A stretch of DNA of 64,000 nucleotides, taken from NCBI GenBank assembly GCA_031551755.1, contig JAVBNE010000024.1, forward strand, positions 62,001-126,000, in the 5' to 3' direction. Each line of letters begins with the position of its first letter. The stretch's first letter is position 1. This DNA comes from JAVBMU01 sp031551755 (GTDB taxonomy: Bacteria; Actinomycetota; Actinomycetes; Actinomycetales; Cellulomonadaceae). The position numbers were made by a program, and so were the translations under genes. This document shows, piece after piece, positions 25,288-34,420 of the stretch. The notes under the pieces are model-generated. The model saw nothing but the letters and a program-made list of their open reading frames with translations, did no database searches and was not told where the DNA came from.

Positions 25288-27242
25288 GAGTCAGCTTTTT
25301 CCGTCCGTGCAAAGGTCTGCTTCCACGCGTCCTGACCGACGAGGTCGGGCAAGGCGGCCTTGTATGCCTCGGCTGCGCCCTTCCACTCCCGCAGCATGCG
25401 CTGGTGGACGGCCAAGCTGCGCTGCAACAGCACCCGGAACTCCTCCGGCTGGCGTTTGTACCAGGCAGCCCCGGAACCGTCAGCCAACGAGACGACCGCC
25501 GAGTCGAATTGCGACAGCAGCCACCATTTGGCGTCCATGGCTGCGATCTCCGCCTCGGGATGGGAACGGCTCAACGCCTTCACCGGACGCACCGCCTTGA
25601 CCAAACCCATGACGGCCATCGAGTAGGTGCCGATCCGCCCCTCGGGAAGCTTGGTCACCTCACCACGCCGGGAGACCTTCTCCCGTCGCGTCATGGGGAA
25701 GGCCCCGGGTTCGCGTTCGACCCGGGAGTCGTCGAAGTCGGCCCGCACCTGCCGGATGGAGGCCAACCGGGTATCCAACTCGGCGTGCAGGTGCTCGGGG
25801 CCGCTAAGCAGGTCCTCGAGGGCCTGCAAACGCAGCTCCGCCACCGAGTACTGCGACGCCAACAGGTGCTTGAGCTGGTGATACATGCTCTCGCGGACCA
25901 GTCGCCCACCACGTTCGAAAGGCGAATGCAGCAGGGCCGCCACGAAGCGGTTCCGCTGGTGGTAGTAGGCCTGCCAGTCCAGGCTGTCATCCTTGTCTGT
26001 CCAGGGCACATGCCAAGCCGCGACCCCGGGCAGGGTGACGGTCGGCACTCCGACCTCCCGCGCCCGCAACCCGTACTCGGCGTCGTCCCATTTGATGAAA
26101 AGTGGAAGGGACAGGCCGATCTGCCGCAAGACGTCGGTCGGGATGAGCGTCATCCACCATCCGTTGTAGTCCACATCGATCCGCCGGTGCAGGCCCGGTG
26201 TCGACCGCAAAGACGACTCGTTCAGGTGGTGCCCCTCAGAGCCCTCGATGACAGGTCCCCACCAGAACCGCCATGGGTTGATCCGCTCCCCCATCGAATG
26301 CAGGTATGACCGGTCGAACATTGAGAACATGTGCCCACCGACAATCGTCGGACGACGCGCGAGGTCGGCGAAGGTCACCGCCCGCAGAATGCCCTCGGGC
26401 TCGGTGGCGAGGTCGTCGTCGGAGATCAGATGATAGGTGCTGACACCCGCGTCGAGCGTCTCGCTCATGCCGCGGGAGAAGCCGCCAGAACCGCCGAGGT
26501 TCGCCTGCCGGATCATGTTCAACCGACCGTCGAGGGCCTTCTTCGCGGCGGCAAACCCGGGCTCGTCCTCCGCGTGCTGGGTTCCCTGGTCGACCACGGT
26601 GACCCGGTCGAGAACAGCGAGCAGCTCACTATCCGACGCGAACTGGCGGAGCAGCGACACGATGTCCGCGGGGCGGTTCAAGGTGGTGATACCGACGGTC
26701 ACCGTGCCCTGGGGGCGGTCGGTCACGGTCTCCCACCAGGCCTCGCCCAACTCCGCCCCGGAGGCACCGGCCACGATATCGAACCAGTACCAGCCGCCGT
26801 CCGCGAAGGAGGCCAATGGCAACTCGAAGGACAGCGCCACGCCTTTAGCCTCGGCGAATCGCTGTGACGCAACGCGGTAGATAGCTCCGCGCGCGTTCGA
26901 ACGGTAGACCGACAAGGCGCCCGAACCCGACACTGCAACGCGCAGGGTCACCGTGGTAACCACCGTCCAGCGTCGCCAGTAACTCGCCGGGAAGGCGTTG
27001 AAGTAGGTGCCGAAGGAGGTCCGCTCCGAGGGCTGCACCTGGTAGCTGCGGCGTGAAAGCACCTGATCCGGTTCCTGCAAGGCGGCCGGCGCCGAATGCG
27101 TGCTGCGCTCCTTTCCGTCCGAACCGACGGTGACCACCGGCTGCCCCTGGCTGCCCTCCGCGTACAGCGGCAGGATGTCCTGGTCCGGCTCGGCGGGGAA
27201 CACGACCCGCTGAAGAACACGCACGCTCTGGTCGGCGCTCAT
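25284..27242 (-). CDS. GlfT2-like galactofuranosyltransferase
   Basis: This 652-residue processive glycosyltransferase is of the GlfT2 type. An N-terminal beta-sandwich domain (about 1-170) precedes a GT-A domain with ITTLNRP near 185, the metal-binding DDD at 275-277, WDDAEYG at 385-391 and the catalytic-region His411 in AAWHVPW. These correspond to the Asp256-258, Asp371-372 and His396 positions known in mycobacterial GlfT2. A helical C-terminal part (about 440-650) probably mediates oligomerisation and membrane contact. It uses UDP-galactofuranose from Glf, encoded just upstream with a 4-base overlap, to build galactan. Linkage specificity cannot be read from the sequence. Confidence 0.93.
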   Translation of the reverse strand: MSADQSVRVLQRVVFPAEPDQDILPLYAEGSQGQPVVTVGSDGKERSTHSAPAALQEPDQVLSRRSYQVQPSERTSFGTYFNAFPASYWRRWTVVTTVTLRVAVSGSGALSVYRSNARGAIYRVASQRFAEAKGVALSFELPLASFADGGWYWFDIVAGASGAELGEAWWETVTDRPQGTVTVGITTLNRPADIVSLLRQFASDSELLAVLDRVTVVDQGTQHAEDEPGFAAAKKALDGRLNMIRQANLGGSGGFSRGMSETLDAGVSTYHLISDDDLATEPEGILRAVTFADLARRPTIVGGHMFSMFDRSYLHSMGERINPWRFWWGPVIEGSEGHHLNESSLRSTPGLHRRIDVDYNGWWMTLIPTDVLRQIGLSLPLFIKWDDAEYGLRAREVGVPTVTLPGVAAWHVPWTDKDDSLDWQAYYHQRNRFVAALLHSPFERGGRLVRESMYHQLKHLLASQYSVAELRLQALEDLLSGPEHLHAELDTRLASIRQVRADFDDSRVEREPGAFPMTRREKVSRRGEVTKLPEGRIGTYSMAVMGLVKAVRPVKALSRSHPEAEIAAMDAKWWLLSQFDSAVVSLADGSGAAWYKRQPEEFRVLLQRSLAVHQRMLREWKGAAEAYKAALPDLVGQDAWKQTFARTEKADS

Positions 27243-28426
27243 GCGTCCACCCCTCCGCTCTCAAGGCCGGCGCCCCGCTCGAAATGCGGCACTAGCTTGT
27301 TGTCCACCATCGACAGCGCCGACCCGATGGCCATATGCATGTCGAGGTACTGATAGGTGCCAAGACGCCCGCCGAAGAGCACATCGGGCTGGGCCGCCGC
27401 GAGCTCGCGGTAGGCGGTCAGGCGAGCCCGGTCATCGGGAGTGTTCACGGGGTAGTACGGCTCATCGGCCCGGCTCGCCGAACGCGAGAACTCCCGCATG
27501 ATGACCGTCTTGTCGTCCGGGTAGTCCCGCTCGGGATGGAAATGCCGGAACTCGTGGATGCGGGTGTACGGGACATCGGCATCGGCATAGTTCATCACCG
27601 AGGTGCCCTGGTAGTCCCCGACCGGCAGCACCTCTTCCTCGAAGTCCAGCGTGCGCCAGGACAGCTCGCCCTCGGCATAGTCGAAGTAGCGGTCCACCGG
27701 CCCCGTGTACACGACGGGCACGTTGCCGACGACGGCCTTCTGGTTGACAGGTTGGCTCTCGTCGAAGAAGTCGACCCCGAGGCGGACCTCGATGTTCTTG
27801 TGGTCGGCCATCCGCTCGATCCATGCCGTGTATCCGTCGACCGGCAGACCCTCATGGGCATCGCTGAAGTATCGGTTGTCGTAGGTGTAGCGCACCGGGA
27901 GCCGCGAGATAATGCTGGCCGGCAGCTCCCGAGGGTCGGTCTGCCACTGCTTGGCCGTGTACTCACGGATGAATGCCTCGTACAAGGGCCGGCCGATGAG
28001 TGAGACACCCTGCTCGTCCAGGTTAACCGGCTTCTTGCCACCCAACTCGGCCGCCTGCGCCTTGACCAGGTCGCGCGCGGCCTGCGGGCCGTGCGCAGAA
28101 CGGAAGAACTGGTTGATCGTGCCGAGGTTGATCGGCATCGGGAAGACTTCACCCCGATGGGTGGTGTACACACGGTGCACGTAGTCGGTGAATGCCGTGA
28201 AACGGTTCACGTACTCCCAGACCCGCTCGTTGGAGGTGTGGAAGAGGTGCGCGCCGTAGCGGTGCACCTCGATTCCGGTCGACCCCTCGGCCTCGCTGTA
28301 GGCGTTACCGCCGATATGCGCCCGGCGGTCGATCACCAGCACCTTGCGGCCACACTGTTCCGCGATCCGCTCCGCGACGGTCAGTCCGAAGAAGCCCGAG
28401 CCTACAACGACAAGATCCGCGTCCAC
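27239..28426 (-). CDS. glf: UDP-galactopyranose mutase
   Basis: This 395-residue flavoenzyme converts UDP-galactopyranose to UDP-galactofuranose. The FAD-binding GSGFFGLTVAERIA is near residue 9 and IDRRAHIGGNAYSE follows. HRYGAHLFHTSNERVW, GRPLYEAFIREYTAKQW and RLPVRYTYDNRYFSD form the substrate site, and GRLGTYQYLDMHMAIG closes the flavin fold; all are canonical. The GTG at 28426 (VDADLVVVG) was chosen because AAGGAG lies 7 bases before it; a GTG two codons earlier is too close to that ribosome site. It heads the glf, glfT2, wzm, wzt operon. The 139-base region upstream (28427-28565) must hold the promoter; no clear -10 was identified. Confidence 0.97.
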   Translation of the reverse strand: MDADLVVVGSGFFGLTVAERIAEQCGRKVLVIDRRAHIGGNAYSEAEGSTGIEVHRYGAHLFHTSNERVWEYVNRFTAFTDYVHRVYTTHRGEVFPMPINLGTINQFFRSAHGPQAARDLVKAQAAELGGKKPVNLDEQGVSLIGRPLYEAFIREYTAKQWQTDPRELPASIISRLPVRYTYDNRYFSDAHEGLPVDGYTAWIERMADHKNIEVRLGVDFFDESQPVNQKAVVGNVPVVYTGPVDRYFDYAEGELSWRTLDFEEEVLPVGDYQGTSVMNYADADVPYTRIHEFRHFHPERDYPDDKTVIMREFSRSASRADEPYYPVNTPDDRARLTAYRELAAAQPDVLFGGRLGTYQYLDMHMAIGSALSMVDNKLVPHFERGAGLESGGVDA

Positions 28427-28565
28427 ATACACTCCTTGATAGCTCCGGGTGGCCGCCCAAGCCTACCGTGCACCGGCCACGGGCAGGGTAATCGCCGGGA
28501 ATCACCCACCTGGCCTGTGCGGGGCGCTGCACCGAGACGAAGAGCATGCACAATCTTGAGCTTGC

Positions 28566-30557
28566 TCAATCGCAGGCGGTGATGCGGTAGAGGCGGGCCT
28601 GTCCATAACGCGCCACCAACTCACCGACCTTGGCAACCGTCGCGCGTTCCAGACCACCGAAGCCGGGGTCATGGACGCCCCACAGCCAGGTGTCCGACGT
28701 CATCACGTACTCCACCCCGGTATGTTCAAGTGCTTCGCAAACTCGCGGGTCGGTACCGGCATCGCCGAGATCTTTCGCGATGATCATCTGGTCTTGGGTA
28801 CTGGGAGCTTTCGCGTGCGGAAAGAGGGCCCGCCGATCAGCGAGTGCCCAGGTCATCGAACTACCGTTCCACGGGTTACCAGCGACAGTGGTATCCCCTG
28901 GCACGATCCGTTCAATCGCATCCATCAGCCTGGCCTCGTTCTCATCGATCAGCCCCACGGAGTGCTCCGGATCCTGCGGCGCATAGACCGCCCGCGTGGA
29001 GGCGAACGATATCCGGAAGACGTGAGTGCGCGGCAGGACGACAACAATTGCCAGGGCCGCGACCGTGGCCAGCGCGGTCACCGATGTCGATCGGCGCCAC
29101 CATTCGCCTTCCGGGCCGTGCAACAGGGCGAGTTCAGAGAGTCCACGAAGGACGACAACCATGCCTATCACCGCCAGCGGAACCGCCAGAAGTGGAAGCT
29201 GTGCGGCTAGTCGTTCGGGATCGCCATACCAATAGCCTGTGAGCACTTCGCGCCACTGGAGGCGGGCGGCAGCGGATACGTAGAAGAGCACACAAAGAAG
29301 CGCGTATCCGAACGGAATCCATCTCCAGCGGGCCACAAAGAGGCAGGCGATGAAACCCACAAACACCAGGATCGCGACCAGTGTGTTGCTCGACTGGTCT
29401 GGATTGGTGGTGGCAGCGCTCAAGAAGCTGTCTATCGCCTCCTGGCGGGTGTACTTCACCTCCCAAGACACTTGGCTTCTAAACTCCGCAACCATCCCTA
29501 TCTGACCGGCGGCCCAGTAGGAGCCGAGGCAGACAACTACCAGCACGACCCACGGCGCCACGACCCGCGCCATCCTGGCACCCGCCCTGCGCTGGCGCAG
29601 ACTCAAGTGACCGGCGTAGTGCCCGAGGATCGGCACTAGAAGATAGCCGATTGCGAAGAGGCCGTTCGGTTGCGCCAGCGCGATCGAAACGGCTCCGACA
29701 GCCGCCAGAATCACCGGGGCGGCCCTGCCCCGACCCCGCGCACGCCAGAGTGCGAGCCAAAGCAGGGCCAGCAACGCTGGCAGCATGGCATACGACAGCA
29801 GGTTCGGGTAGAGGATGCCGAATGTCGTGAGGCGGTTGGGGAACTGTGGCATGGAGAAGCACAGCACTGCGGTCAAGCCCAAGTACACCGGGCGAGGTCC
29901 GAACAGCACCCTGGCCAATGCCAGCATCGACGCTGGCCACACTAGGCAGGCGACCACTGCGGTAACCCAATTAGCGGACACCGGAAGCTCCTGCGACGGC
30001 GCCAACCCGGCCACGAGCGCCGTGATTCCGTGCCACAGGCCGGGATAGAAGGAGGTCGAACTCTCCGGGCTCGTCAGCGTCATATGCAGCGAGGACGCGT
30101 CGCCGGTCGCTTGGATGAGCCTGACCGAGTTCAGGTGGAACGGCGTGTCATACGTCTGCGGAAAGTTCTCCGTCGAGCCCATCGCGCCAAGGAGCCGCTT
30201 CATCTGAAACCCGGCAGCCCCCACGAACGCAACGGCCACCGTACCCGCCAGTGTGCGGCGCACTCGCACATCCGTACGCACGGATGGCGACCGCCATCCG
30301 CCCGCCACCCGCCGCAAGGTCCACGCAAGTGTTGCCGCGATGACCGTCGCCACGACGACCACGAGCAACGACCAAGAGACCCCGAGCAGTCCGCCCGCAA
30401 TCGCTGCCACACCGATCACACCGCCCGACAGCAGAGGCGCACTCCCCCAAGCAATGATCCCTCTGAGTCCGCCGAGGTAGCCCACCGCGAGGCCGGGTAG
30501 CCAAAGCATGAGGATTACGACGACGCCGATCCAGGCGGTCGACACCCATTCCATCAT
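28566..30557 (-). CDS. DUF6541-type multi-pass membrane protein
   Basis: This is a protein of about 663 residues with 13-15 hydrophobic segments over residues 5-530 and a C-terminal extracytoplasmic domain of about 130 residues. That domain has the pattern TTVAGNPWNGSSMTWALADRR, VCEALEHTGVEYVMTSD and a closing strand. An N-terminal WLPGLAVGYLGGLRGI and this tail match DUF6541, an actinobacterial family that resembles GT-C glycosyltransferases but lacks a proven activity. The start is at the tandem ATG codons 30557/30554, 8 bases after the SpsF-like gene ends, so it is the last gene of the nonulosonate-like operon. It may transfer or polymerise the sugar outside the membrane; that is inference. 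Confidence 0.82.
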   Translation of the reverse strand: MMEWVSTAWIGVVVILMLWLPGLAVGYLGGLRGIIAWGSAPLLSGGVIGVAAIAGGLLGVSWSLLVVVVATVIAATLAWTLRRVAGGWRSPSVRTDVRVRRTLAGTVAVAFVGAAGFQMKRLLGAMGSTENFPQTYDTPFHLNSVRLIQATGDASSLHMTLTSPESSTSFYPGLWHGITALVAGLAPSQELPVSANWVTAVVACLVWPASMLALARVLFGPRPVYLGLTAVLCFSMPQFPNRLTTFGILYPNLLSYAMLPALLALLWLALWRARGRGRAAPVILAAVGAVSIALAQPNGLFAIGYLLVPILGHYAGHLSLRQRRAGARMARVVAPWVVLVVVCLGSYWAAGQIGMVAEFRSQVSWEVKYTRQEAIDSFLSAATTNPDQSSNTLVAILVFVGFIACLFVARWRWIPFGYALLCVLFYVSAAARLQWREVLTGYWYGDPERLAAQLPLLAVPLAVIGMVVVLRGLSELALLHGPEGEWWRRSTSVTALATVAALAIVVVLPRTHVFRISFASTRAVYAPQDPEHSVGLIDENEARLMDAIERIVPGDTTVAGNPWNGSSMTWALADRRALFPHAKAPSTQDQMIIAKDLGDAGTDPRVCEALEHTGVEYVMTSDTWLWGVHDPGFGGLERATVAKVGELVARYGQARLYRITACD

Positions 30558-30565
30558 CTGTTTCG

Positions 30566-31342
30566 CTAGTCCTTCCTGGCCCGCCCAGTCAGATCGGAAC
30601 GCTCGTCCATGACGTGCACCGACTTCTGCATGACATCCGCGTTCAGCGAAGCGATCTCGGGGTGGGCTCGCACCACCGCGACAAGCTCCCGCCACCCACC
30701 CACAGTGCCCGCAACACGAGCGAGTTGCCGTGCCGCCCTCAGGTCCTCCGGCGTGTCAACAGTCCATCGCAAAGCAGAGAGGTCCTCCTCCAGGTTAAGC
30801 ACCTCCACACTGAACCCGGGTGTTTCATAGAGGTAGGGCATCACATGCTCACGGTGGTGCGGTTGCGCCGCCTGGGTCCAGGCAAGACGAAGCAGGCCGA
30901 CGGATGTCACTTCGACATCCAACCCGACCGGAACAGTTCGGGCAGCTGGAGGAGGAAGGCGATTCGCCGTAAAATCGGCACCTGAGCTGCGATGCAAGCG
31001 GACGACCTCATCAATCATCCCTGGGTCGACGAATGGGCAATCCGCAGTAATACGGACGACCTCGTCGTCATCGGCGAACGCCTCCAGCGCCCCATGGAAA
31101 CGATCCAGAACATCGAAGACTGAACCGCGAAAGACGGCGGCACCATGAGCGCGCGCAAGGCGATCCACCGGGTCATCACTCGGGTCATCGGTGGTGGCCA
31201 CCACCACGACATCGACCGTTTGAGCGCTGGATACACGGTCGATCACGCGTCCGAGCATAGGCGTTCCGCCGATATCGGCCATCACCTTGCCCGGCAACCG
31301 ACTCGATCCGGTTCGCGCCTGGATCACCGCGACGGTGCTCAT
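30566..31342 (-). CDS. SpsF-like CMP-sugar nucleotidyltransferase
   Basis: This 258-residue protein is of the cytidylyltransferase family that includes SpsF, NeuA and PseF. The nucleotide-binding IQARTGSSRLPGKVMADIGG opens the protein, and VVVATTDDPSDDP, VFRGSVFDVLDRFHGA and VVRITADCPFVDPGMIDEV match SpsF closely; the last contains the metal-binding Asp. The usual role is to activate a nonulosonic or related acidic sugar with CTP, but SpsF substrates are poorly defined. It overlaps the family 4 glycosyltransferase by 4 bases (ATGA). The C-terminal 40 residues have no assigned role. It could be a CMP-nonulosonate synthetase fed by the synthase at 32385-33458. Confidence 0.88.
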   Translation of the reverse strand: MSTVAVIQARTGSSRLPGKVMADIGGTPMLGRVIDRVSSAQTVDVVVVATTDDPSDDPVDRLARAHGAAVFRGSVFDVLDRFHGALEAFADDDEVVRITADCPFVDPGMIDEVVRLHRSSGADFTANRLPPPAARTVPVGLDVEVTSVGLLRLAWTQAAQPHHREHVMPYLYETPGFSVEVLNLEEDLSALRWTVDTPEDLRAARQLARVAGTVGGWRELVAVVRAHPEIASLNADVMQKSVHVMDERSDLTGRARKD

Positions 31343-32385
31343 CGGCTCTCCATGTGACGCTTGATTGCCCGTTTTCCTTCGCGGACGAGAACGGCAGCGG
31401 CCTTTGACCAGTCGGCCCGTTCCACCACGGAAGCGCGCGCTCGATCGACACGTTCTTGCCGACGCTTCACCGCGACGACGTCATGGGCAGCCGCCGTCGC
31501 GGACAAGATCCGCCCCAGCCCTCTTACGTCACCCACGGCGAACCTCTCGCCGACCGAATCGTCAACCCACTGAGCGTTGGGGCGGATATCTGTCACACAC
31601 ACAGGCGCCCCGCAGGCCATTGCCTCCAGAAGTGACACCGAAGTGCCGTCGACCGGCGACGTCGAAACGTACAGATCCGCGGCCCGATACACGTCTCTAA
31701 GGACATCACGCCCCACCTCACCGAGAAACACGGCCCGATCAGCCAGTCCCGCGGACACGGTTCGCTCCTCGAACTGGGCACGCAGACTGCCACCCCCGCC
31801 GATAAGAAGAGCCAGTTCAGGGCAATCTGAGGCGGCCAGAACGAACGCATCGATAAGGGTGCCGACGTCATACAGCGGTTCGAGGCGGCGCGTGGAGACG
31901 ATCACTGTTCTGTCCTGCCAACCCAGTTCCGACCGAATCGAGCTCTCGCCCCGACAGAAGTACGAGATGTCTATGCCCCACGGCAACTCAAAGATCGCAT
32001 CCGGGTCCGCGCCGTTGTCACGAGCTGCCTCGGCAAGTACCGCATTATCCACAAGTACGACGTCTGCGCTGCTCAGTGCGGTCCTAGCTTGACGGCGAGC
32101 GTCTTCGGATCGCGCCGACTCGTCGAGAAGATCGAACCCCCACGAGGCAGCAAGCAATGGCCCTTTCCACACCTGGCGTACCGCGAATGTGACATCGGTG
32201 AGCGGACCCGCATGGACGAGGTCCACACCAGACAGCGCCGATGCAAGGTCCGCACTACCGCCCCACTTGCCTGGAGCAGAACCGTCCATAGCGAACGCCT
32301 CAACATGAGTGCCGCCGTTCGCCCAGGCATTAACGAAGCGCTCATCATGCCCACACCAAGTACGAGTCGCATATAGGACGCGCAT
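31339..32385 (-). CDS. family 4 glycosyltransferase
   Basis: This is a GT-B fold protein of about 348 residues. The C-terminal half contains the family 4 core: TVIVSTRRLEPLYDVGTLIDAF, the GGGGSLRAQF loop and SPVDGTSVSLLEAMACGAPVCVTD with the donor-binding Glu. The N-terminal half (acceptor side) includes AWANGGTHVEAFAMDG and LPWGIDISYF. The start is ATG 32385, sharing one base with the stop of the synthase gene (TGATG); the long frame above it overlaps that gene and is not coding. It probably transfers the operon's product or a neighbouring sugar. A UDP-sugar hydrolase role, like that of PseG, is less likely because the motifs are those of true transferases. Confidence 0.88.
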   Translation of the reverse strand: MRVLYATRTWCGHDERFVNAWANGGTHVEAFAMDGSAPGKWGGSADLASALSGVDLVHAGPLTDVTFAVRQVWKGPLLAASWGFDLLDESARSEDARRQARTALSSADVVLVDNAVLAEAARDNGADPDAIFELPWGIDISYFCRGESSIRSELGWQDRTVIVSTRRLEPLYDVGTLIDAFVLAASDCPELALLIGGGGSLRAQFEERTVSAGLADRAVFLGEVGRDVLRDVYRAADLYVSTSPVDGTSVSLLEAMACGAPVCVTDIRPNAQWVDDSVGERFAVGDVRGLGRILSATAAAHDVVAVKRRQERVDRARASVVERADWSKAAAVLVREGKRAIKRHMESR

Positions 32386-33458
32386 CACTTCGCCCGGTCG
32401 AGCGATTCCGGAACAATGAGCTCTGCCTCGCCGAGGCCGACCCGCACGGTCGCACCAATGACCTCGCCGAGCCGGTCTGCTGGAATGCCGTTCCGCGGAG
32501 CGGGACGCAGAACAGTGAGATCGTCGCGCGTGATGATGTGACCGGCCGGCAATGCACGGCGCGCACGGACCGCACGCCTTTGGATCACATACGTCTCCGC
32601 CTCGTTCGCGACGACACGTTTCAGCGGTGAACCAAGCGCCGACTCCAACTCCCGAGAACGATCGACCATGTCCCGCCACGTCACTGGATCCATCGAAAAT
32701 GCGTGGTCCGGTCCCTCTCTACCAGTGTCATCTGTGAAGTGCTTCTCGATGACTCGTGCACCCAGGGCGATCGCGCCCAGCACGGTGGCATGCCCGGGAG
32801 TGTGATCAGACAGGCCCAGAATTACGTCCGGGAACATCGCCGCATATGCCTTGAGTACGTTCAAGTTGACATATGCGAGATTGTCGGGCGATGCTGTGTA
32901 ATTTGTATTACACTGCATCAGAACTATCTCGTCTGTGTGGCGGCCGACAGTGTCCATAGCTGCCACTACATCGGAGAGATCACAAGCGCCGGTCGCCAAC
33001 AGCATCGGCTTACCCTTTGCGGCGGTGTAGTCGAGAATCTCCAACCACGAGACATCGCCACTGCCGATTTTGTAGGCCGGCACGAAAGGCTCCAACATGT
33101 CGACGGCTGCAAAGTCGTATGCTGCGGAGAAGTAATCGATACCTGCCTCGTCGCAGGCCTTCTTCAGGTCGGGAGTCCACGCGTGGGGGATGGAGGCATC
33201 GGCGTACACCTCGCTCACGGAGCGCTGCCAGCGGGCCTGGTGACCAATCTGCTGACCGAGTTCGCGGAACCCTCGGTCGGAGACAATCTCCTCCGCGGTG
33301 AAGTTCTGGAATTTCGCAGCTTGCGCCCCGGCTTCCGCAGCGAGATGGATCAGATCCAATGCTCGAGAAAGCTCACCATCGTGGCTCGCCGCAATATCCG
33401 CCACAAAGTATGTCGGGTGGTCAGTGCCGATCTGCCGAGTGCCGATCGAAAACTCCAT
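32385..33458 (-). CDS. NeuB/PseI-like nonulosonate synthase with SAF domain
   Basis: This 357-residue enzyme is of the sialic acid synthase family, which condenses a six-carbon amino sugar with phosphoenolpyruvate to give a nine-carbon acid. The barrel (about 1-280) has AAKFQNF at 47-53, KIGSGDVSW, LATGACDLSDV, QCNTNYTASPDNL and LGLSDHTPGH; the metal-binding histidines are in EKHFTDDTGREGPDHAFSMD. A SAF/antifreeze-like domain (about 290-350) contains ARRALPAGHIITRDDLTV and GIPAD. The N-terminal strand reads VADIAASHDG where most family members have AEIGVNHNG, which marks a divergent subgroup. The substrate cannot be told from the sequence. Confidence 0.9.
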   Translation of the reverse strand: MEFSIGTRQIGTDHPTYFVADIAASHDGELSRALDLIHLAAEAGAQAAKFQNFTAEEIVSDRGFRELGQQIGHQARWQRSVSEVYADASIPHAWTPDLKKACDEAGIDYFSAAYDFAAVDMLEPFVPAYKIGSGDVSWLEILDYTAAKGKPMLLATGACDLSDVVAAMDTVGRHTDEIVLMQCNTNYTASPDNLAYVNLNVLKAYAAMFPDVILGLSDHTPGHATVLGAIALGARVIEKHFTDDTGREGPDHAFSMDPVTWRDMVDRSRELESALGSPLKRVVANEAETYVIQRRAVRARRALPAGHIITRDDLTVLRPAPRNGIPADRLGEVIGATVRVGLGEAELIVPESLDRAK

Positions 33459-33472
33459 TAGTTGCCTCCCTC

Positions 33473-34420
33473 TCAGGTGCCCGCTGTGCGCGGAAATAAT
33501 AAACGGTTGGCTGGGCGATCAGGCGCAAGAAGCGCCAAGGCGGCGGGAATGCCGGCATCAAACTCCTCGCGCAGCAAGGTAATACCCTCAGCTTGACCAG
33601 GCATCGCTCGGCCGAGTGCTTCTGCGGTCGCTGTGGTATCCAGCGAGAGGTCCGCCCCCCGGGCAACACTGAGATGCTCGGAAGAAGCGGCCGGTTCGAC
33701 GAGACCCTCATCGAACCCAAACTCGGTAGCGATCCGCCGACCCAAATCGAATTTGCTGATTGATTCACTGCTGACCACGTGCTGTATCCCACGGGCATGC
33801 CCAATGGCGAGTTCTGCGAGCGCATTGACCAACAGCGTGACCTCAATCGTCGAGACAACGACATCGGTGAATCCTGGCGTCACCTCACCCCGCGCAAGAC
33901 GGTGGTAGAAGAACTCCGCTACGCTGCGGGTCCCCGTCGGGCTCCAGCCGTAAAAATTCACCCTCGCGACAATCGCGGTCGGATCCGCGTCCAAGGTCGC
34001 TCGCTCGCCCGCGACCTTGGAACGGCCGTATTCGCTCGTCGGGCTTGTCGGGTCACCGACCGCATAACGACCACCCACACCGTCAAAAACGGCATCCGTC
34101 GAGATGTAGATAAACCGGGAACCGTGTCGTGCGGATTGTGTCGCGAGCTCATGCGCGACCTCGACATTCAGCCGCCGCGCTGCCACTGGATCCCGCTCAC
34201 ACCCCTCGATGGATGACACAGCTGCCGCATGGACTACTACATCCGCCTCGAATCGCTCCACAAGCCCTGCGCACTGCGCCGGATCGAAAAGGTCGATGGC
34301 GTGCAGGCGGTCATCGCCCACGGGAACGCGTCGGGCGATCCCCGTGACGGCGTCGCCGAGGCTACGAAGCGCGTTTGCCCCGAGCAACCCGGTGGCGCCA
34401 GTCACCAACCATCGTGTCAC
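33473..34420 (-). CDS. RmlD-like NAD(P)-dependent sugar reductase
   Basis: This is an SDR protein of about 315 residues of the RmlD-like class. TGATGLLGANAL (7-18) binds the cofactor, VVVHAAAVSSIEGCE and YISTDAVFDG follow, and YGRSK supplies the active-site Tyr and Lys. RmlD homologues reduce the 4-keto group of a nucleotide sugar. Here the gene overlaps the PseB-type dehydratase by 4 bases (GTGA), so its substrate is probably the 4-keto product of PseB rather than dTDP-4-ketorhamnose, for which a normal rfbD exists at 14623-15471. In WbjC/FnlB systems a related reductase acts after a UDP-GlcNAc 4,6-dehydratase. The start is GTG 34420. Confidence 0.88.
   Translation of the reverse strand: MTRWLVTGATGLLGANALRSLGDAVTGIARRVPVGDDRLHAIDLFDPAQCAGLVERFEADVVVHAAAVSSIEGCERDPVAARRLNVEVAHELATQSARHGSRFIYISTDAVFDGVGGRYAVGDPTSPTSEYGRSKVAGERATLDADPTAIVARVNFYGWSPTGTRSVAEFFYHRLARGEVTPGFTDVVVSTIEVTLLVNALAELAIGHARGIQHVVSSESISKFDLGRRIATEFGFDEGLVEPAASSEHLSVARGADLSLDTTATAEALGRAMPGQAEGITLLREEFDAGIPAALALLAPDRPANRLLFPRTAGT

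Noticed and set aside
31339..32385. GT4 protein as a PseG-type UDP-sugar hydrolase, filling the gap in the pathway
   Set aside because: PseG is related to MurG, whereas this protein has the family 4 donor-site motif of true transferases, so I kept the transferase call.
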